The notes: generated by a model not told the origin, from the letters alone. Counted from the stretch's first letter, positions 1 to 11,862 are shown. The stretch is 64,000 nt of DNA from Aedes albopictus (GCF_035046485.1 NC_085137.1:40355155-40419154), one strand, 5' to 3'. Numbers and translations: made by a program.

Positions 1-318
1 TCTGTCAGGTTTTGTTGGCGTTTTAATGGGATTACGGAGAATTCAGGGGCATTTCAATAGTATTATGGGGTTTCCAGGACGTTTTAAGGTGCTTTAAGGG
101 CAATTTATGGGATCTCAAGGGCGTTACAAGGGGTGTGAGGGGCATTTCAAGGTATTTCAGAGTAACTTCAGAGAATTTCAGAGAGTTTCATGAACATTTT
201 TAGAGCATTTCAGGGGTTTCAGAGGCATTTTTAATTGATTATGATTATTACAAGGGCACTTAAAACAGGTTGTGGAGGTTTCAGGGGCGTTTCCAGGCAT
301 TTCAGGGCAGGGCCGTAT
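1..318. repeat. 10-11-bp periodic TTTCAGGG array
   Basis: The sequence can be written as consecutive 10- or 11-base lines, each with a core close to TTTCAGGG or TTCAAGGG followed by two or three variable bases. It runs from the window edge and fades near 318. The same pattern recurs inside 19607-19885 and at 50252-50640, so it is a dispersed degenerate tandem repeat. No coding role is seen; open frames here are by-products. Confidence 0.75.
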
Positions 319-444
319 CGGGGGAATTTAGGAATATGCTTAAATCAAAGGGCTGAAATGCGTTTCAAAATATATTGTAATTGGGCCTCTGAAATTTTTT
401 TTTGTTATATTTTTCATAAACAAACACACATTTTCCAATGTGTG

Positions 445-597
445 AATCAAGGTTGCAACCATTCATTTGCGAAAATTTACATTCATTTGCTATTATCTCA
501 GTTCAGAAGCATGCTATCGAAAAACAATGTATGGATGAATTTAACCTTGTAGTTTTATCTGAAAGTTTGCCGAATAACATTGGGGTGAATGCGACTT
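445..597 (+). repeat. Diverged copy of the 46.9-kb inverted-repeat element arm
   Basis: The stretch holding CATTCATTTGCTATTATCTC, then CAGAAGCATGC, then GAAAGTTTGCC and TTGGGGT follows, in order and spacing, the left arm of the inverted repeat at 46919-47335 (CACTTGCTATTTTCTCAGC, CAGAAGCGTGC, AAAAGTTTGCC, TTGGGGT). Substitutions are many, so this is an old half-copy. The second arm is not seen nearby. Confidence 0.6.
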
Positions 598-1940
598 GAT
601 GTGATTATTTTATGCGGAATTCTATTTATCTATTCAGTCCATGTCGCAAAAGTAAATAGAACGATGCGAAATGATTCCATGTTTATTGGTTTAGCTAAAT
701 TCCCGCAGGATCTGTATCTTTGAATGGCAGGGTGTGGAATTAATTCTATGCCGTACAGATTTTATTTTATTTTATTTATTTTTTTGAATTTTTGAGTTTG
801 CCGTAGTACTAAGTAAACGTACTTATTGCTTTTTGTTTCAAAGTGATTTTCAACTGAAAAGATGGTAAAAAATAGCAAAAAACGCTATTTTTGTGGATAG
901 ATAGATGACTCGCGAATAAGAAGTCGTGGGTCCGAATCTCACCAGAACGCGATTTTTTTTTCACACATTTCATATGTTAATTAGCGACATTTTGTGCCTT
1001 CTAGTTATATTTTTCTCCAGATAGATGACTGTTTTGCTAGAAAAAACTTATCTTTTTGAGCGTGTTTAGTATTTTTTTTTATGAATTGAGTATACACACC
1101 ATAGGCTGCTCCCGAGTTAGGAAACTGCCAAAACCATTTAAATTTTGTAGTTGGCACTTGTTCCAAACAAGCTAATTCGAAGGAGAATCACTTCAAATAT
1201 ACATATGGTTTGATTCGTTGCTGGTTTTATTTTATTTTTGAAGTTCACGTGAATGTTTAACAGTCCCCCAGGCCATTCCGTGGACAAGGCTAGACTCTAC
1301 TTGATCTCCTAGTAGTTCATGTGGTATATGGACGGACCCTCAGCCTTTTTTTTTTTTTTTTTCTTATTTTCAATTGTTACAAACATTTTCGGTTACTACG
1401 GAAATATTTATTAAAGATTTAAATTCCTTATTTTAACCTTAAGATATTCTTTCTAATTAACTTAACGTAACGATATTTTGCAACGAAGCTTTTTCGTTTC
1501 CTTTAAGCGTACAATATAACTTGGCAAAATTTAGGAGCGATATTTCACATTGCCATTAAAATTTGTATAAGATTGTGTACGGGAAAGTATAGTCTAGAAT
1601 ACCCCGAAAAACTTTGTAGAAGACCACAAGTTAAACTGAGGCTTGTGAAGAAATGTATACGCTTGGCAAAATAGGCCAAAAATTGAGATTTTGTTGTTGA
1701 CGCTCCTTCCTTTACATGATAAATGTTATATTATTATTTTCCTCCCCTGTTGGGGAAATTAAGCCACTGTATCCAATAAGCTGAAATTTTGTGGCATGTC
1801 CCGTTTTGAAATTCGCGTCTTGCCAGCTAATTACCATGTGTCAAGTAATCAGCTTCTGCCACGACGCGTCGTCTCCCAGTCAGGTGCAATGGAATTAATA
1901 AACCCCAAGACCTTCCCAGGTTCTGCAGACCAGATCTCAC
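598..1940. other. AT-rich stretch without recognisable gene
   Basis: No convincing coding region. It contains T-rich runs (for example around 1347-1363) and the possible tRNA-derived fragment listed separately near 886-952. The part next to 1940 probably includes the 3' untranslated end of the LINE on the minus strand, but its boundary cannot be fixed by eye. Confidence 0.5.
886..952 (+). repeat. Possible tRNA-derived (SINE-head) fragment
   Basis: A T-arm-like segment (GTGGG, loop TCCGAAT, CTCAC) follows a possible anticodon-arm helix (GACT/AGTC), and a run of nine T, a typical RNA polymerase III terminator, comes just after. No good 7-bp acceptor stem closes it, so it is more likely a tRNA pseudogene or SINE head than a working tRNA gene. 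Confidence 0.35.
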
Positions 1941-1944
1941 TGGG

Positions 1945-3385
1945 TTGCTAGCAACCACTATTTAGAAATCTTTGCCTGCGCGTGTATAAAGCACCACAAC
2001 TGCAAAGCAGATGTTCCGAGGTTTCACGTTCCGTATTACAGAAACGACAGATATCACTCTGAATCTGGCCAATATTTTTCAAGTGATACCTGCTCGGGCA
2101 GTGCCCAGTTACTAGGCCAGTGTATGTACATAGAGCTCTCTTGTTGAGCTCTAAGAGCTTTTTGGTTTTATAAGCATTTGGTGTTATAAATCGTTTTGAC
2201 TGATTGCAATTTTTGACGTCCATCCAATTGGATATCACCCTCTGCTCAGCCCAGCGTTTCAGATCCATTTTAATTGTACAGTTTGATATACCACAGAATG
2301 GTTCTGGACCAACAAATTGTAAATTGGAACCACTTTTAGCAAGCTCGTCTGCCATTTCATTCCCGTCAATGCCGCAGTGACCTGTAACCCAGTAAGTTGT
2401 AAGCGCACAAGGCTTTTAGTGCAGCTTGACTATCTGAGAAAATACAAATATTTGCATATCTGTATTTTCTGCGCATTTCAAAATAGCAAGAATCTCTGCT
2501 TGAAACACCGTAGGATAGTGTCCCATCGCCACTGCTTTTTGAATTCCAGGGCCGTAGATTCCTGCTCCCGTTTTTATTCCAACTTTAGAGCCATCTGTAA
2601 AGAATTTGATTGATCCTTGACGAACAGTGGGACCTCCGACTTCCCTATCTGCAAGAGTTGTTTCGTGCAACTTCTAAGGAACATCATGGTTCTTCACAGG
2701 TTTCATCCAGTCTTAAATCATTTTCATTACTGGCCTGTTTTGGAAGTATTGTGAAATGCTCAGGTGACCTACAAGATCACCTAGCATAAACTTTTCAACT
2801 CGTTTAAGTCGCAGCAATTCCTTTTCTGCTTCTAATTGCACGTACTCGTGCAAAGGTAGCAGATTGAGAATCGCATCTAAAGCATTTGATGGAGTGCTGC
2901 GCATCGCTCCTGTAACAGCAATGGACGCAAGACGTTGAATTTTTGCAAGCTTTGATTGCGTGGTAGCCTCTTTTGTTTTTACATTATCACATTATCATTT
3001 TTGGTTTCGCCCCACTTTCTGCCAATAGTTTTGGAGCATAACCAAAACGCACTTGTTGCCTTACCGATCACGGATTCAATTTGAGCATTCCAGTTCAGTT
3101 TGACATCCAGAATCAAACCTAAGTATTTGACTCGATCACTAGGATGAATTTGTATCCCTCCAAGCAGAAAAGCTCTTAGGTTGATATTCCTTCTCCTAGT
3201 GAAAGGGACAATTACGACTTTTGACGGGTTGATGCTAAGGCCCTCCTTAATACATACACCATGAATGTGTATAGTTTAGGGCCCTTCGCATTCTCTCCGA
3301 AACAGTTTCGTCATACTTTCCTCTCACTATTATGCCTATATCGTCTGCAAAGCCCACTATTGATAAATGTTAAGCAGCATCGGAC
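1945..3385 (-). pseudogene. 5'-truncated LINE ORF2 remnant: RT end, RNase H, zinc knuckle
   Basis: Read on the minus strand, the order is: the RT catalytic motif FADD (about 3340) and the following segment LSINPSKVVIVPFT (about 3200-3240); a linker (2713-2904); an RNase H domain with FTDGSK (about 2590), a glutamate in FQAEILAIL, DSQAALKAL (about 2430) and HCGIDGNEMADELA (about 2350-2385); and a C-terminal cysteine/histidine cluster with CRFC...EHLLCSC (about 1980-2050). RT with RNase H and a terminal CCHC-like motif is known from I-, Loner- and LOA-type non-LTR retrotransposons; I cannot choose among them. The frame shifts at least between the RNase H halves, has stops after FADD and ends abruptly near 3385, so it is dead and 5'-truncated. 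Only the 3' part of ORF2 survives. Confidence 0.88.
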
Positions 3386-3470
3386 AATCTGTATTATATC
3401 TGTATTATTTGCCATTTCACCTTAAGTAATATATTCTTTGCGTAACATCCATATTAGAATGCTACTAAGT

Positions 3471-3623
3471 ATCGTGTGGCTGGCACGAAGATACCCTATG
3501 TTCTAGGAAGTCAAGGATATTTTCATTACGAAAAGTTCCTGGGTCGACCAGGAATCGAATTCGTTACCCTCAACATGGTCTTGCAGAACGCCCGCTCGTC
3601 TACCATTCTAGCAATATGGACCT
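3471..3623 (-). mobile_element. tRNA-derived SINE copy, family of 17.4 and 58.7 kb
   Basis: The reverse complement matches the SINEs at 17413 and 58694: a tRNA-like head, a B-box region (CGATTCCTGGTCG), then CTTTTCGTAA, CTTGACTTCCT and ATCTTCGTGCC...CCACACGAT. It stops at that last point, so the 3' half is missing. Point changes are numerous, so the copy is old. Confidence 0.8.
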
Positions 3624-3639
3624 ATAGCTCATACCAATC

Positions 3640-4860
3640 AGATCAGAAAAAAAAAACAGTTGCCCGTTGTTGTCTGTGCTGGTGCCGTTCTTCGCACCAC
3701 TAATAATTGAAGGTCGAAAACCGGTGATTGAAAGTACCCGTCCGTCGATTCATGGATGTTCACCAATCCATGACTTTCTGCAAAACAAACATTTTACGCA
3801 TCCTAGCAGCAATGACATGGCATATGAACGATCGGAACCTTGAACTGTTGTAGCAAAAAAGTAGATTTTTGTAACTATCAGCGTATGTGCGTTTTACTGG
3901 AGGAACACCGACAGCTACCTACAATTGCATTGTCCGGCTCAATTTTGTACGATAATACATACATATGTCCCCTGCTTGGTTCATTCAGTGGTATATATTT
4001 ACGATTGCTCCACTCGAAATGATCCAAAAAAAGTTTGCGATTATTACCTCTCTGTTATTATTTCCAAGCACCACCATTACTGTCAGCACGATCAACGGAC
4101 TTTTTGATGATGATCAACGAAGCATCAAATATATTGCGACGGGGGTGGTACACCGACGACCATTCGGGAGTGACAAACGATTCAGCTTGGTCATCGTCGT
4201 GATCGTTATTTCTATATAGCTTATCAATAATGGCATTGCATTTATGGAACGACCGTATGGTTTAGTGGATCATTTATTGCTGCTCCTCGCTCTTGTCTAT
4301 ATGGATGCACCAAATGTGGTGCAACTGAATTGAGCCGGGGACCTATTGTGGACGCGTATAGAAGTTTGATTTCTTGAATGTGCTGTGATCAATTCGTAAA
4401 ATATTCTTGTGAAGATAACATCAGAACCTTTTTCTCTCAAGCCCGGCATCGTATTTAGTATCGCTCGTAGCGCTTCCATGAATAAATTTGACAAACGAAT
4501 TCCGGTGAAATTCAGCAACTTGGTCAAGGTCAATCGTTCAACCAATTTTATAACACCTCTGGTCACCCAAAGAAACTGCAATTGCACCCTCCACCCGGCA
4601 AGCCTGCTTGTTAGTGGCAGTGCATGTATGACTGCATGCATGCATGCATGCTGCTTGCATGTGTAAACATATGAAATCATCATAATAGTGGCCGCTTGTC
4701 GGTTTCAGTTCGAGTGATTGAGTGAGGCACTGGAGAATGTTCCATCAGCTGCATGTTTCGAGTTAGTTTTCTCGCTCGATATTGCTTTTTTGCTCGCCTT
4801 CACTGAACTTCTGGCTGATACCACACTGCTTTAGTCTAAAAGTTAGCGCCATCCGACTAG
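3640..4860. other. Stretch with no recognised gene; GCAT microsatellite
   Basis: No ORF here resembles a known family, and overlapping open frames on both strands are short. A short GCAT-unit microsatellite lies at about 4628-4660. Nothing else can be assigned. Confidence 0.45.
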
Positions 4861-4864
4861 ATGA

Positions 4865-5240
4865 GAGAAATAAAGTTCAGAACAAATTAGTTACAAGTTT
4901 TGTTATTAATCTATTGGCTCGAGTGACAAAATTAACAAAAATTACCAATCTTTTTCGCCACAACACAAAAAATCTTATACAATTTTGTTACAAAAAATAC
5001 AACAAAGATCGCAAAAACGTGTTACGAAAGTATGTTAGAGGTAATCAAATTATAATACAAAATATAACAAATTTTGTTATACATCTGTTTGAATAAATGA
5101 ATCAAGTTTTGTTATAATTTTGTCCCTAAAATATAACAAATGATAATATAATTTTGTTATAGATATTCATACAGAAAAATCCTTATAACAGAATTATTTC
5201 AACTATTGTTATTTCTAACAACAGTTGTCATAATTGATCT
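4865..5240. repeat. ATAACAA/TTGTTAT-rich repeat
   Basis: The words TTTTGTTAT and ATAACAAA recur many times in both orientations in AT-rich DNA, as in the larger element at 54254-55074. It is probably a diverged piece of the same sort of MITE. I do not see clear terminal repeats here. Confidence 0.5.
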
Positions 5241-5724
5241 TGTTATGTGCTTCTGGTCGGGCAGCGACAGCACGCCACCTAATGCAGAGGAAATTTCTCC
5301 CATAAACGCTGCATTATTCTGTAGCAACAAACTTCCTAGGACGGGTTGTTGCGCTATTGCAGTAATGTTTTATGAAGCGAGCGAAAAGAAAAAAAAAACT
5401 GTTGAGTGGAAGTGACCTTGTCTGGCTTGTTTGTGGCAGGTCGGAACTAGGTGCTGAAGTGAAAAACGATGATAGACTCTATGAGGTGTTTTCGGTTTTG
5501 CTTGATTTCTTTGAATTGTTGTTAGTGTGCACTGTGCAGCTGGAGATAAGTGCTAGCGCTGAATGAAATTGGTCGTGGTGGACACAACTGTTATGTTTTA
5601 TGAAAAAAAAAACAGAGCTAGCAAGAAATTGAGTTTATTTCAAACTACATTTTGTGTTAAATTTAATATTAAGAAAACCACCAATTGTGTTTCACTGTAA
5701 GGTCGTTTTCAGCGAGGAAGTCCA
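5241..5724. other. Stretch without recognisable gene
   Basis: Mixed-composition sequence between the TTGTTAT repeat and the large array. Short open frames show no family resemblance. A phrase near 5698-5712 (TGTAAGGTCG) also occurs in the palindrome at 12836 but is too short to interpret. Confidence 0.4.
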
Positions 5725-8700
5725 TATGAAACTTCCGGTTAAATTTCCAGAGAAGTTTCAGGAGGAATATCCGGAATAACTGCTAGAGGTATTCAGGGAT
5801 GAAAAATTCCGCAATTCCCGAAGGAAATCCACGAGAATTTTTCGGTGAAACTCCGTGGAGAATTCCAGGAGAAACTTCTAAAGAAATTCTCAATGGAACT
5901 TTTTTTGGACTTCCTGGTTGAACTCTCATATGAATTCCCGGTGACTCCCGTATTTCTAGATGAATTTTTAGAGGAACTCCTCGAAAAAATCCCAAAAGAA
6001 CTCTCGGAATACCCGGATGAACTCTTAGAGGATTTTTCAGTGGAACCCCTACAGGAATTTCCTGTACAACGAGGAACTACTAGCTTCTGGAAGAATTTCC
6101 GGAACATCCGGAGGAATTTCGAAGTGAATTACCGGAAAGACTTCCCCGACAAGAATTCCCGTAGGAACTCGGTATGCCCAAAGAATATGAACTATGAGCG
6201 GAAATTTTTGGAAGAAGAATTCCATATGCAATTTCCGGAGGAATTTCCGAGAAACTCCAGGAGAAATTTCCGAAAGAACTGCCAGTGGAAGAAATTCTCG
6301 GAATTTTCGAAGAAATTTCTAAAGGAATTTCCAGAGGAAATCCCAGAGCAATTTTTAGTGGAACACCTAGGAAACTTCCCACAGGAATGCCCAAAAGATG
6401 TCTTGGAGGAATTCCTGGAGGAACCCATGAAGCAATTACCGGAGCAACTCCTGGAGAAATTTCCGGAGGAATTTCTGGATAAACTTAAGGAAGAAATTTT
6501 TAAGGTATTTCCGCAAGAACACCTAGAGTAATTCGCTGAGGTACACGTGGAGGAATTTCAGAAGGAACTCGTGAAGGAACTTCCAGGGAAATTCCAAGAG
6601 AAATTTGAGTCGGAACTACTACAGGAATTCTTGGAAAAACTACTAGAGAAATTTTCGTAGAAACTCTGAGAATTCCCGAAGAAACTGAGAAACTCCTAGA
6701 GCAATTCCCCGATGAACTCCGAGAAACTCCTGAAGGAACTCCTGGATGTATTACTGAATGTAGTTCCTTCTCCTGGATTAACTCCTGGAGGAAATTTCGA
6801 ACAATTCTCGGAGGAACCCCCGGAGAAGTTTTCGAAGTAACTCCAACAAGAATTGCAGGAGGAACTCCTTACCGGAGGAATTCCCAGATGTGCTTCCGAA
6901 GGAAATGTTGGATGAAATTCCAGAGGAGAAGTTTCCAAAGGAACTCCTGGAGCAATTCTCGGAGGAACTCTTAAAGTAACTCTCTTAGGAACTTCTGGAG
7001 AATCTCCGGAAGCAATTCACGGAGGAACTGTTGGAGCAAACTCTGGAAGAACTTCTGGACCAATTTTCGGAGGAACTCCTAGAGAAATTCTCGAAGGAAC
7101 TTCTAGAACAATTCCTGGAGGAACTCCTGGAGCAATTCCCGAAGGAATTCCTGGAGCAACTCCCGAGAGATCTTCTGGAGTAATTCCCGGAGTGCATCCT
7201 AAAGCAACTCCATGAGGAACTCCTGGAGCAATTCCCGGAGAAAATTCTGGACCAATTCCCGGAGTAAGTCCATCAGCAGTTCCTTGGAGAACTCCTGAAG
7301 CAATTTCCGGAGGAACTCCTGGAACAAATCCCGCAGGAACTCCTAGAGAATTTCACGGAGAAATTGCTGGAGCAGCTCCCGAAAATCTCTTAATGCAATT
7401 TCGAAAGAACTCTGCAGCAATTCTCGAACAAACTTCTAGAACAATTCCCGAAGGAACTCCTGGAGCAATTCCCGATAGAACTTCTGGGGCATTTTCCGGA
7501 GGACATTCTTAAGCAACTTTCTGAGAAACTCATGGAGCAAACTCCGGAGGAGCTCTTAGAGAAATTCCCGAAGGAACTCCTGAAGCAATTTTTGGAGAAA
7601 TTCCTGGAGCAATTTCTGGAGGAACTCCTAGAGCAATTCCCGGATGTACTCCTGGAGCAAACTCCAGAGCAACTCTTCGAGCAATTCACGCAGGAACTCC
7701 TGGAGCGATTTCCGGAGGAATTCCTGGAGCCATTCCCGGAGAAAACCTGGTGCAATTCACGGAGGAACTTCTTGAGCAATTCCTGGAGGAAGTTCACGAG
7801 CAATTTTCGAAGGTATTCCTGGAGCAATTCCCGAAAGGTCTTCTGGAGTGATTCCCGAAGGACATCCTAAAGCAACTCTCTGAGAACTCCTGGAGCAATT
7901 TCCAAAGGAACTCCTGGAGCCATTCACGTAGGAACTCCTTGAGCAATTCCTGGAGGAAGTCCAGGAGCAATTCGGAGTAAGTTCTACTTGGGGGAACTCC
8001 TGGTATAATTCCCCGGGGAATTTTTGGAGCGATTCCCGGTGGAAATCCAGGAGTAATTCCCGGAAGAACCACTGGAGCAAACTTCAGAGCAACTCTTGGA
8101 GCAATCCCCGGAGGGACTTCCGGAGGAAATCCAGGAGCTATTCTCGGAGGAAATCCAGGAGCAATTACCAGAGGAACTCCTGGATCAAATCCCGATAAAA
8201 CATCTAATGCGCATCCCATAGGCAGTCTTGGATCAATTCCCGCAGAAACTGGAGCAATTCCCGAAGGAACTCGTGAAGCATTTTCCGGAGGTACTCCACG
8301 AGTCATTCCCGGAAAGCTCTTCAAAGAGTTCCTTGAGGAGCTCCTATAGCAATTCCCGGGGGAACTTCTAGAAGATTTTTTTTTAAACTTCTTGAGAAAT
8401 TCTGGAGGAACTCCTGGAGGATCTACCGGAGGAATTCCCGGAAAATTTCTACTGAAATCCATCCACTATGGAACTCTTTAAGGCGATTCCGGATGAATTA
8501 CCAAAGGAACTCGTGAAGGAACTTCTATGGGAATTGCAAGAGGAATTTGAGTTGGAACTACTACAGGAATTCTCGGAAAAAACTTTCGTTGAAACTCTCA
8601 GATAAATTCCCAAAGGAATTCCTTGAAGAATTCCCAGAGGAACTCCGAGAAACTCCTGGAGGAACTCCTGGATGAATTCCTGAAGGATGTCCTGGAGAAA

Positions 8701-11370
8701 TAACCGAAAAAAATCCTGGAGGAAATTTCGAACAATTTTCGGAGGAACCCCTGGGAAATTTTCGAAGTAACTTCAACAAGAATTGCTGGAGGAACTACAT
8801 ACCGAAGTTATTCCCAGAAGAGCTCCCAAAGGAAATGTCGGATGAATTATTATTATTTCTTTATTATAGAGATTTTCAGCCCTAGGCTGGTTCATCTCTT
8901 AGGGTCGGATGAAATTCCGGAGGAACTCCCGGAAAAATTTCCAGAGGAACTCACGGAGGAATTCGCGTAGCAACTACTATAGGAATTTCCAGATAAAAAT
9001 ATAGAAAAGTTTCCGAAGGAACTCCTGGAGCAATTCTCGGAGGACCTCCTAAAACAATTCTCTGAGGAACTCCTGGAGCAAATCCCGGAGGAACTCTTGG
9101 AGAAATTTTCGATGAATTCCTGTAGCAATTTTCGGAGGAACTCCTGAAGCAATCGCCGAAGTTATTCCTGGAGCAATTCTCGAAAGATCATCTGGAGCAA
9201 TTCCCGGAGGAAATTCCAAAGCAACACTCTGAGGAAATCCTGGAGCAATTCCCGGAGATATTTTCCTGGAGCAATTCATGAAAGAATTTCTGGAGCAACT
9301 CCAGGAGGGTATTCTAAAGCAACTTTCTGAGGAACTCCTGGAGCAAACTCCGAAGGAACTCTTGGAGAAATTTCCGAAGGAACTCCCGAAGCGATTTTCG
9401 GTGAAATTCCTGGAAAAACTCATAGAGCAATTCCCGGAAGAGATCCTGGAGCAACCTCCAGAATAACTCTAGGAGCTATTCCCACAAGAGCTCCTGGAGC
9501 GATTTCCGGAGGAATTCCGAGAGCCATTCCCGGAGGAAAAGCTGGAGCAATTCACGGTGAAAATCCTTGACCAATTCCTGAAGGAAGTCCAGGAACAATT
9601 TCCGAAGGAATCCCTGGAGCAATTCCCGAAAGATCTTCTGGAGCAATTCCCAGAAGACATCCTAAAGAAAATCTCTGAGGAACTCCTGGAGCAAACTCCG
9701 GAGGAACTCTTGGAGCAATTCCCGAAGGAACTCCTGAAGCAATTTTCGGAAGAACTCCTAGAACAATTTTCGAAGGAACTTCTGGAACGATTCCCGAAAG
9801 ATCATCTGGAGCAATTCCCGAAGGACATCCTAAAGCAACTCTCTGAGGAATTCCTGGAGCAATTATCGGAGAAATTCCTAGAATAATCCCCGGAGGAAGT
9901 CCAGGAGTAATTCCTTGGAGAACTCCTGAAGCAATTTCCGGAGAAGCTCCTGGAACAATTATCGAAGAACCTCCAGGAGCATTTCCCGGAGAAACTCCTG
10001 GAGCAGCTCCCGGAAGAGCTTTTAGAGCAATTTTCGGGGGAACTCTGCAGCAATTCTCGAAGAAACTTCTACAACAATTGCCGGAGGAACTTCTGGAGCA
10101 ATTCCCGGGGAGATTCTTAAGCAACTTTCTGAGAAACTTCTGGAGCAAACTCCGGAGGAACTCATGGAGCAATTCCCTAAGGAACTCCTGAAGCAATTTT
10201 CGGAGAAGTTTCTGGAGGAATTCTTGGAGGAACTCCTAGAGCAATTCCCGGAAGAACTCCTGGAGCAAACTCCAGAGCAACTCTTGGAGCAATTCACGCA
10301 GGAACTCTTGGAGTGATTTCCGGAGGAATTCCTGGAGCCATTCCCGGAGGAACCCCTGGAGCAATTCACGGAGGAGCTCCTGGACCAATTCCTAGAGGAA
10401 ATCCAGAACCAATTTTCGGTAGAACTCCTGGGGCAATTTACGAAGGAACTCCTGAAACAGATCTCGGAAGAACTCTTGGAGCGATTTCCGGAGGAACTTC
10501 GCAGCAATTATCGAAAGAACTTCTGGAATAATTCCCGGAAGAAATTTCTACTTGGAGGAACTCCTGGAACAATTCCCGGAGAAATTCCTGGAGCAATTCC
10601 TGGAGGAAATCCTAGCGCAATTCCCGGAAGAACTCTTGGAGCAAACTCCAGAGCAACTCTTGGAGCAATTCCCGCAGAATCTTCTGGAGCGATTTCCGGA
10701 GGAACTTCTGGGGCCATTCCCAGAGGAGCTCCTGCAGAAATTCACGGAGGAGCTCCTGGAGGAAATCAAGGAACAATTTCCGGAGGAACTCCTGCAGCAA
10801 TTCTCGAAGAAACTTCTGGAGCAATTCCCTGCAGCTCCTCTGGAGAAATTTCTATTTAGAGGAACTCCTGCATCAATTCTTGGAGGAACTCTTCGAGCAA
10901 TTTCCAAAGGAACTCTAATATCTCTAATCAATTCCCGGAGAAACTGGAGCAATTCCCGAAGGAACTCCTGAAGCATTTTCCAAAGGTACTGCTCGAGCAA
11001 TTCCCGGAATAACTCTTCAAAGAGTTCCTTGAGGAGCTCCTATAGCAATTGCCGGAGGAACTTCTGGAGGAATTTTTGAAAAACTTCTAGAGAAATTGTA
11101 GAGGAACTCCTGGAGGATCCTCCTGAGGAAATCCCGGAGAACTTCTAAAGAAGTCCATTTTAAAGGAACTCCTAGAACAGTTTCCTGTCAAATTCCTAGA
11201 GAAATTCCCGTTGGAAACCTTGGTGGCATTTGCTACGATTCTTCTGGTTGAGTTCCAAGTGAAGATTCTTCGGTGGAATTCCTGGAGGATTTCACAATTG
11301 TACTTCCAGTGGAACTCGTTGGAGAATTATCTACGAAACTTCTGGAGGAATCCTGCAAAAAGCTGTAACC
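5725..11370 (+). repeat. Large degenerate 24-bp tandem array (12+12 bp)
   Basis: About 5.6 kb built from variants of GGAACTCCTGGA followed by GCAATTCCCGGA. The core is clearest at 7000-11000; the edges (5725-6900 and 11050-11370) are more diverged. Since 24 is divisible by three, all frames stay open for long distances and yield 8-residue repeats: ELLEQFPE-like and GGTPGAIP-like on plus, SSGNCSRS-like and GIAPGVPP-like on minus. None has gene-like start context, and several frames overlap equally. Variant 24-mers recur in blocks (for example CATCCTAAAGCAACTC-type units near 7198, 7508, 7866, 9310, 9665, 9830 and 10114), suggesting amplification in multi-unit segments. A 57-bp insertion interrupts it at 8847-8903. 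Confidence 0.92.
8847..8903 (-). mobile_element. 57-bp tail-only retroposon (SINE 3' hairpin)
   Basis: The array is interrupted by exactly 57 bp flanked by the direct repeat GTCGGATGAA (8837-8846 and 8904-8913). Read on the minus strand, the insert is a hairpin (outer stem GAGAT/ATCTC, inner stem CAGCC/GGCTG with loop TAG) followed by an A/T-rich (TAA)-like tail. This is the 3' end of the SINEs at 53271, 62884 and 20940, without their tRNA head or body. The array around it makes the insertion borders unambiguous. Confidence 0.85.
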
Positions 11371-11482
11371 CTTTGAAGCAAGAATTTTTCCAAGCGTTAT
11401 TATGGAGTTTTTTTTTTCATCGTTCTACTGTAGTTTTGGTGGTCAATATAATGCAAAATAGAATATGATGCAAAATATTTTT

Positions 11483-11862
11483 TCTGGATATCCTAGATTA
11501 TCCAAAATATTTTTGAGTTCAGATCGTTAGGTCTACGGGTGTAACGGTAACTTCTTTCTGTATACAAAGCTGCGATTTGTAATCTATCATGTCCAGTAAT
11601 CTGAAAGGTTAATAGACAATATCAGATCAGTCGGAATATAATAGGTCATCCAAATTGTTCTTGAGTTTATATCCTAAAGCCTACGTGTTTAACGGTAAAT
11701 TCTTTCATTATACAAGCTACGATTTGAAATATTTCATATCCAATAAGTCTTCTGAAAGTTCAATAGCCAGTATCAAATCATTCGAGATATCCTACGTCAT
11801 CCAAACTGTTCTTGCGTTTAGATTCTTAAGTCTACGGGTGTAACGGTAACTTCTTTCAACAA
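11483..11862 (+). repeat. ~150-bp tandem repeat, about 2.5 copies
   Basis: The landmark CTACGGGTGTAACGGTAA and its variant CTACGTGTTTAACGGTAA occur at about 11533, 11681 and 11832, giving periods of 148 and 151 bp. The sequences between also correspond (TATACAAGCTACGATTTG-like segment, ATCAAATCATTCG-like segment, CATCCAAACTGTTCTTG-like segment). This is a short satellite-like array; no gene. Confidence 0.85.

Noticed and set aside
5845..6531. 228-codon plus-strand open frame, longest in the window
   Set aside because: It lies in the degenerate edge of the 24-bp array; equally open frames exist on the other strand and composition is that of the repeat.
5725..11370. CRISPR-like or spaced direct repeats
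   Set aside because: Units are contiguous with no unique spacers of constant length and the genome is eukaryotic.
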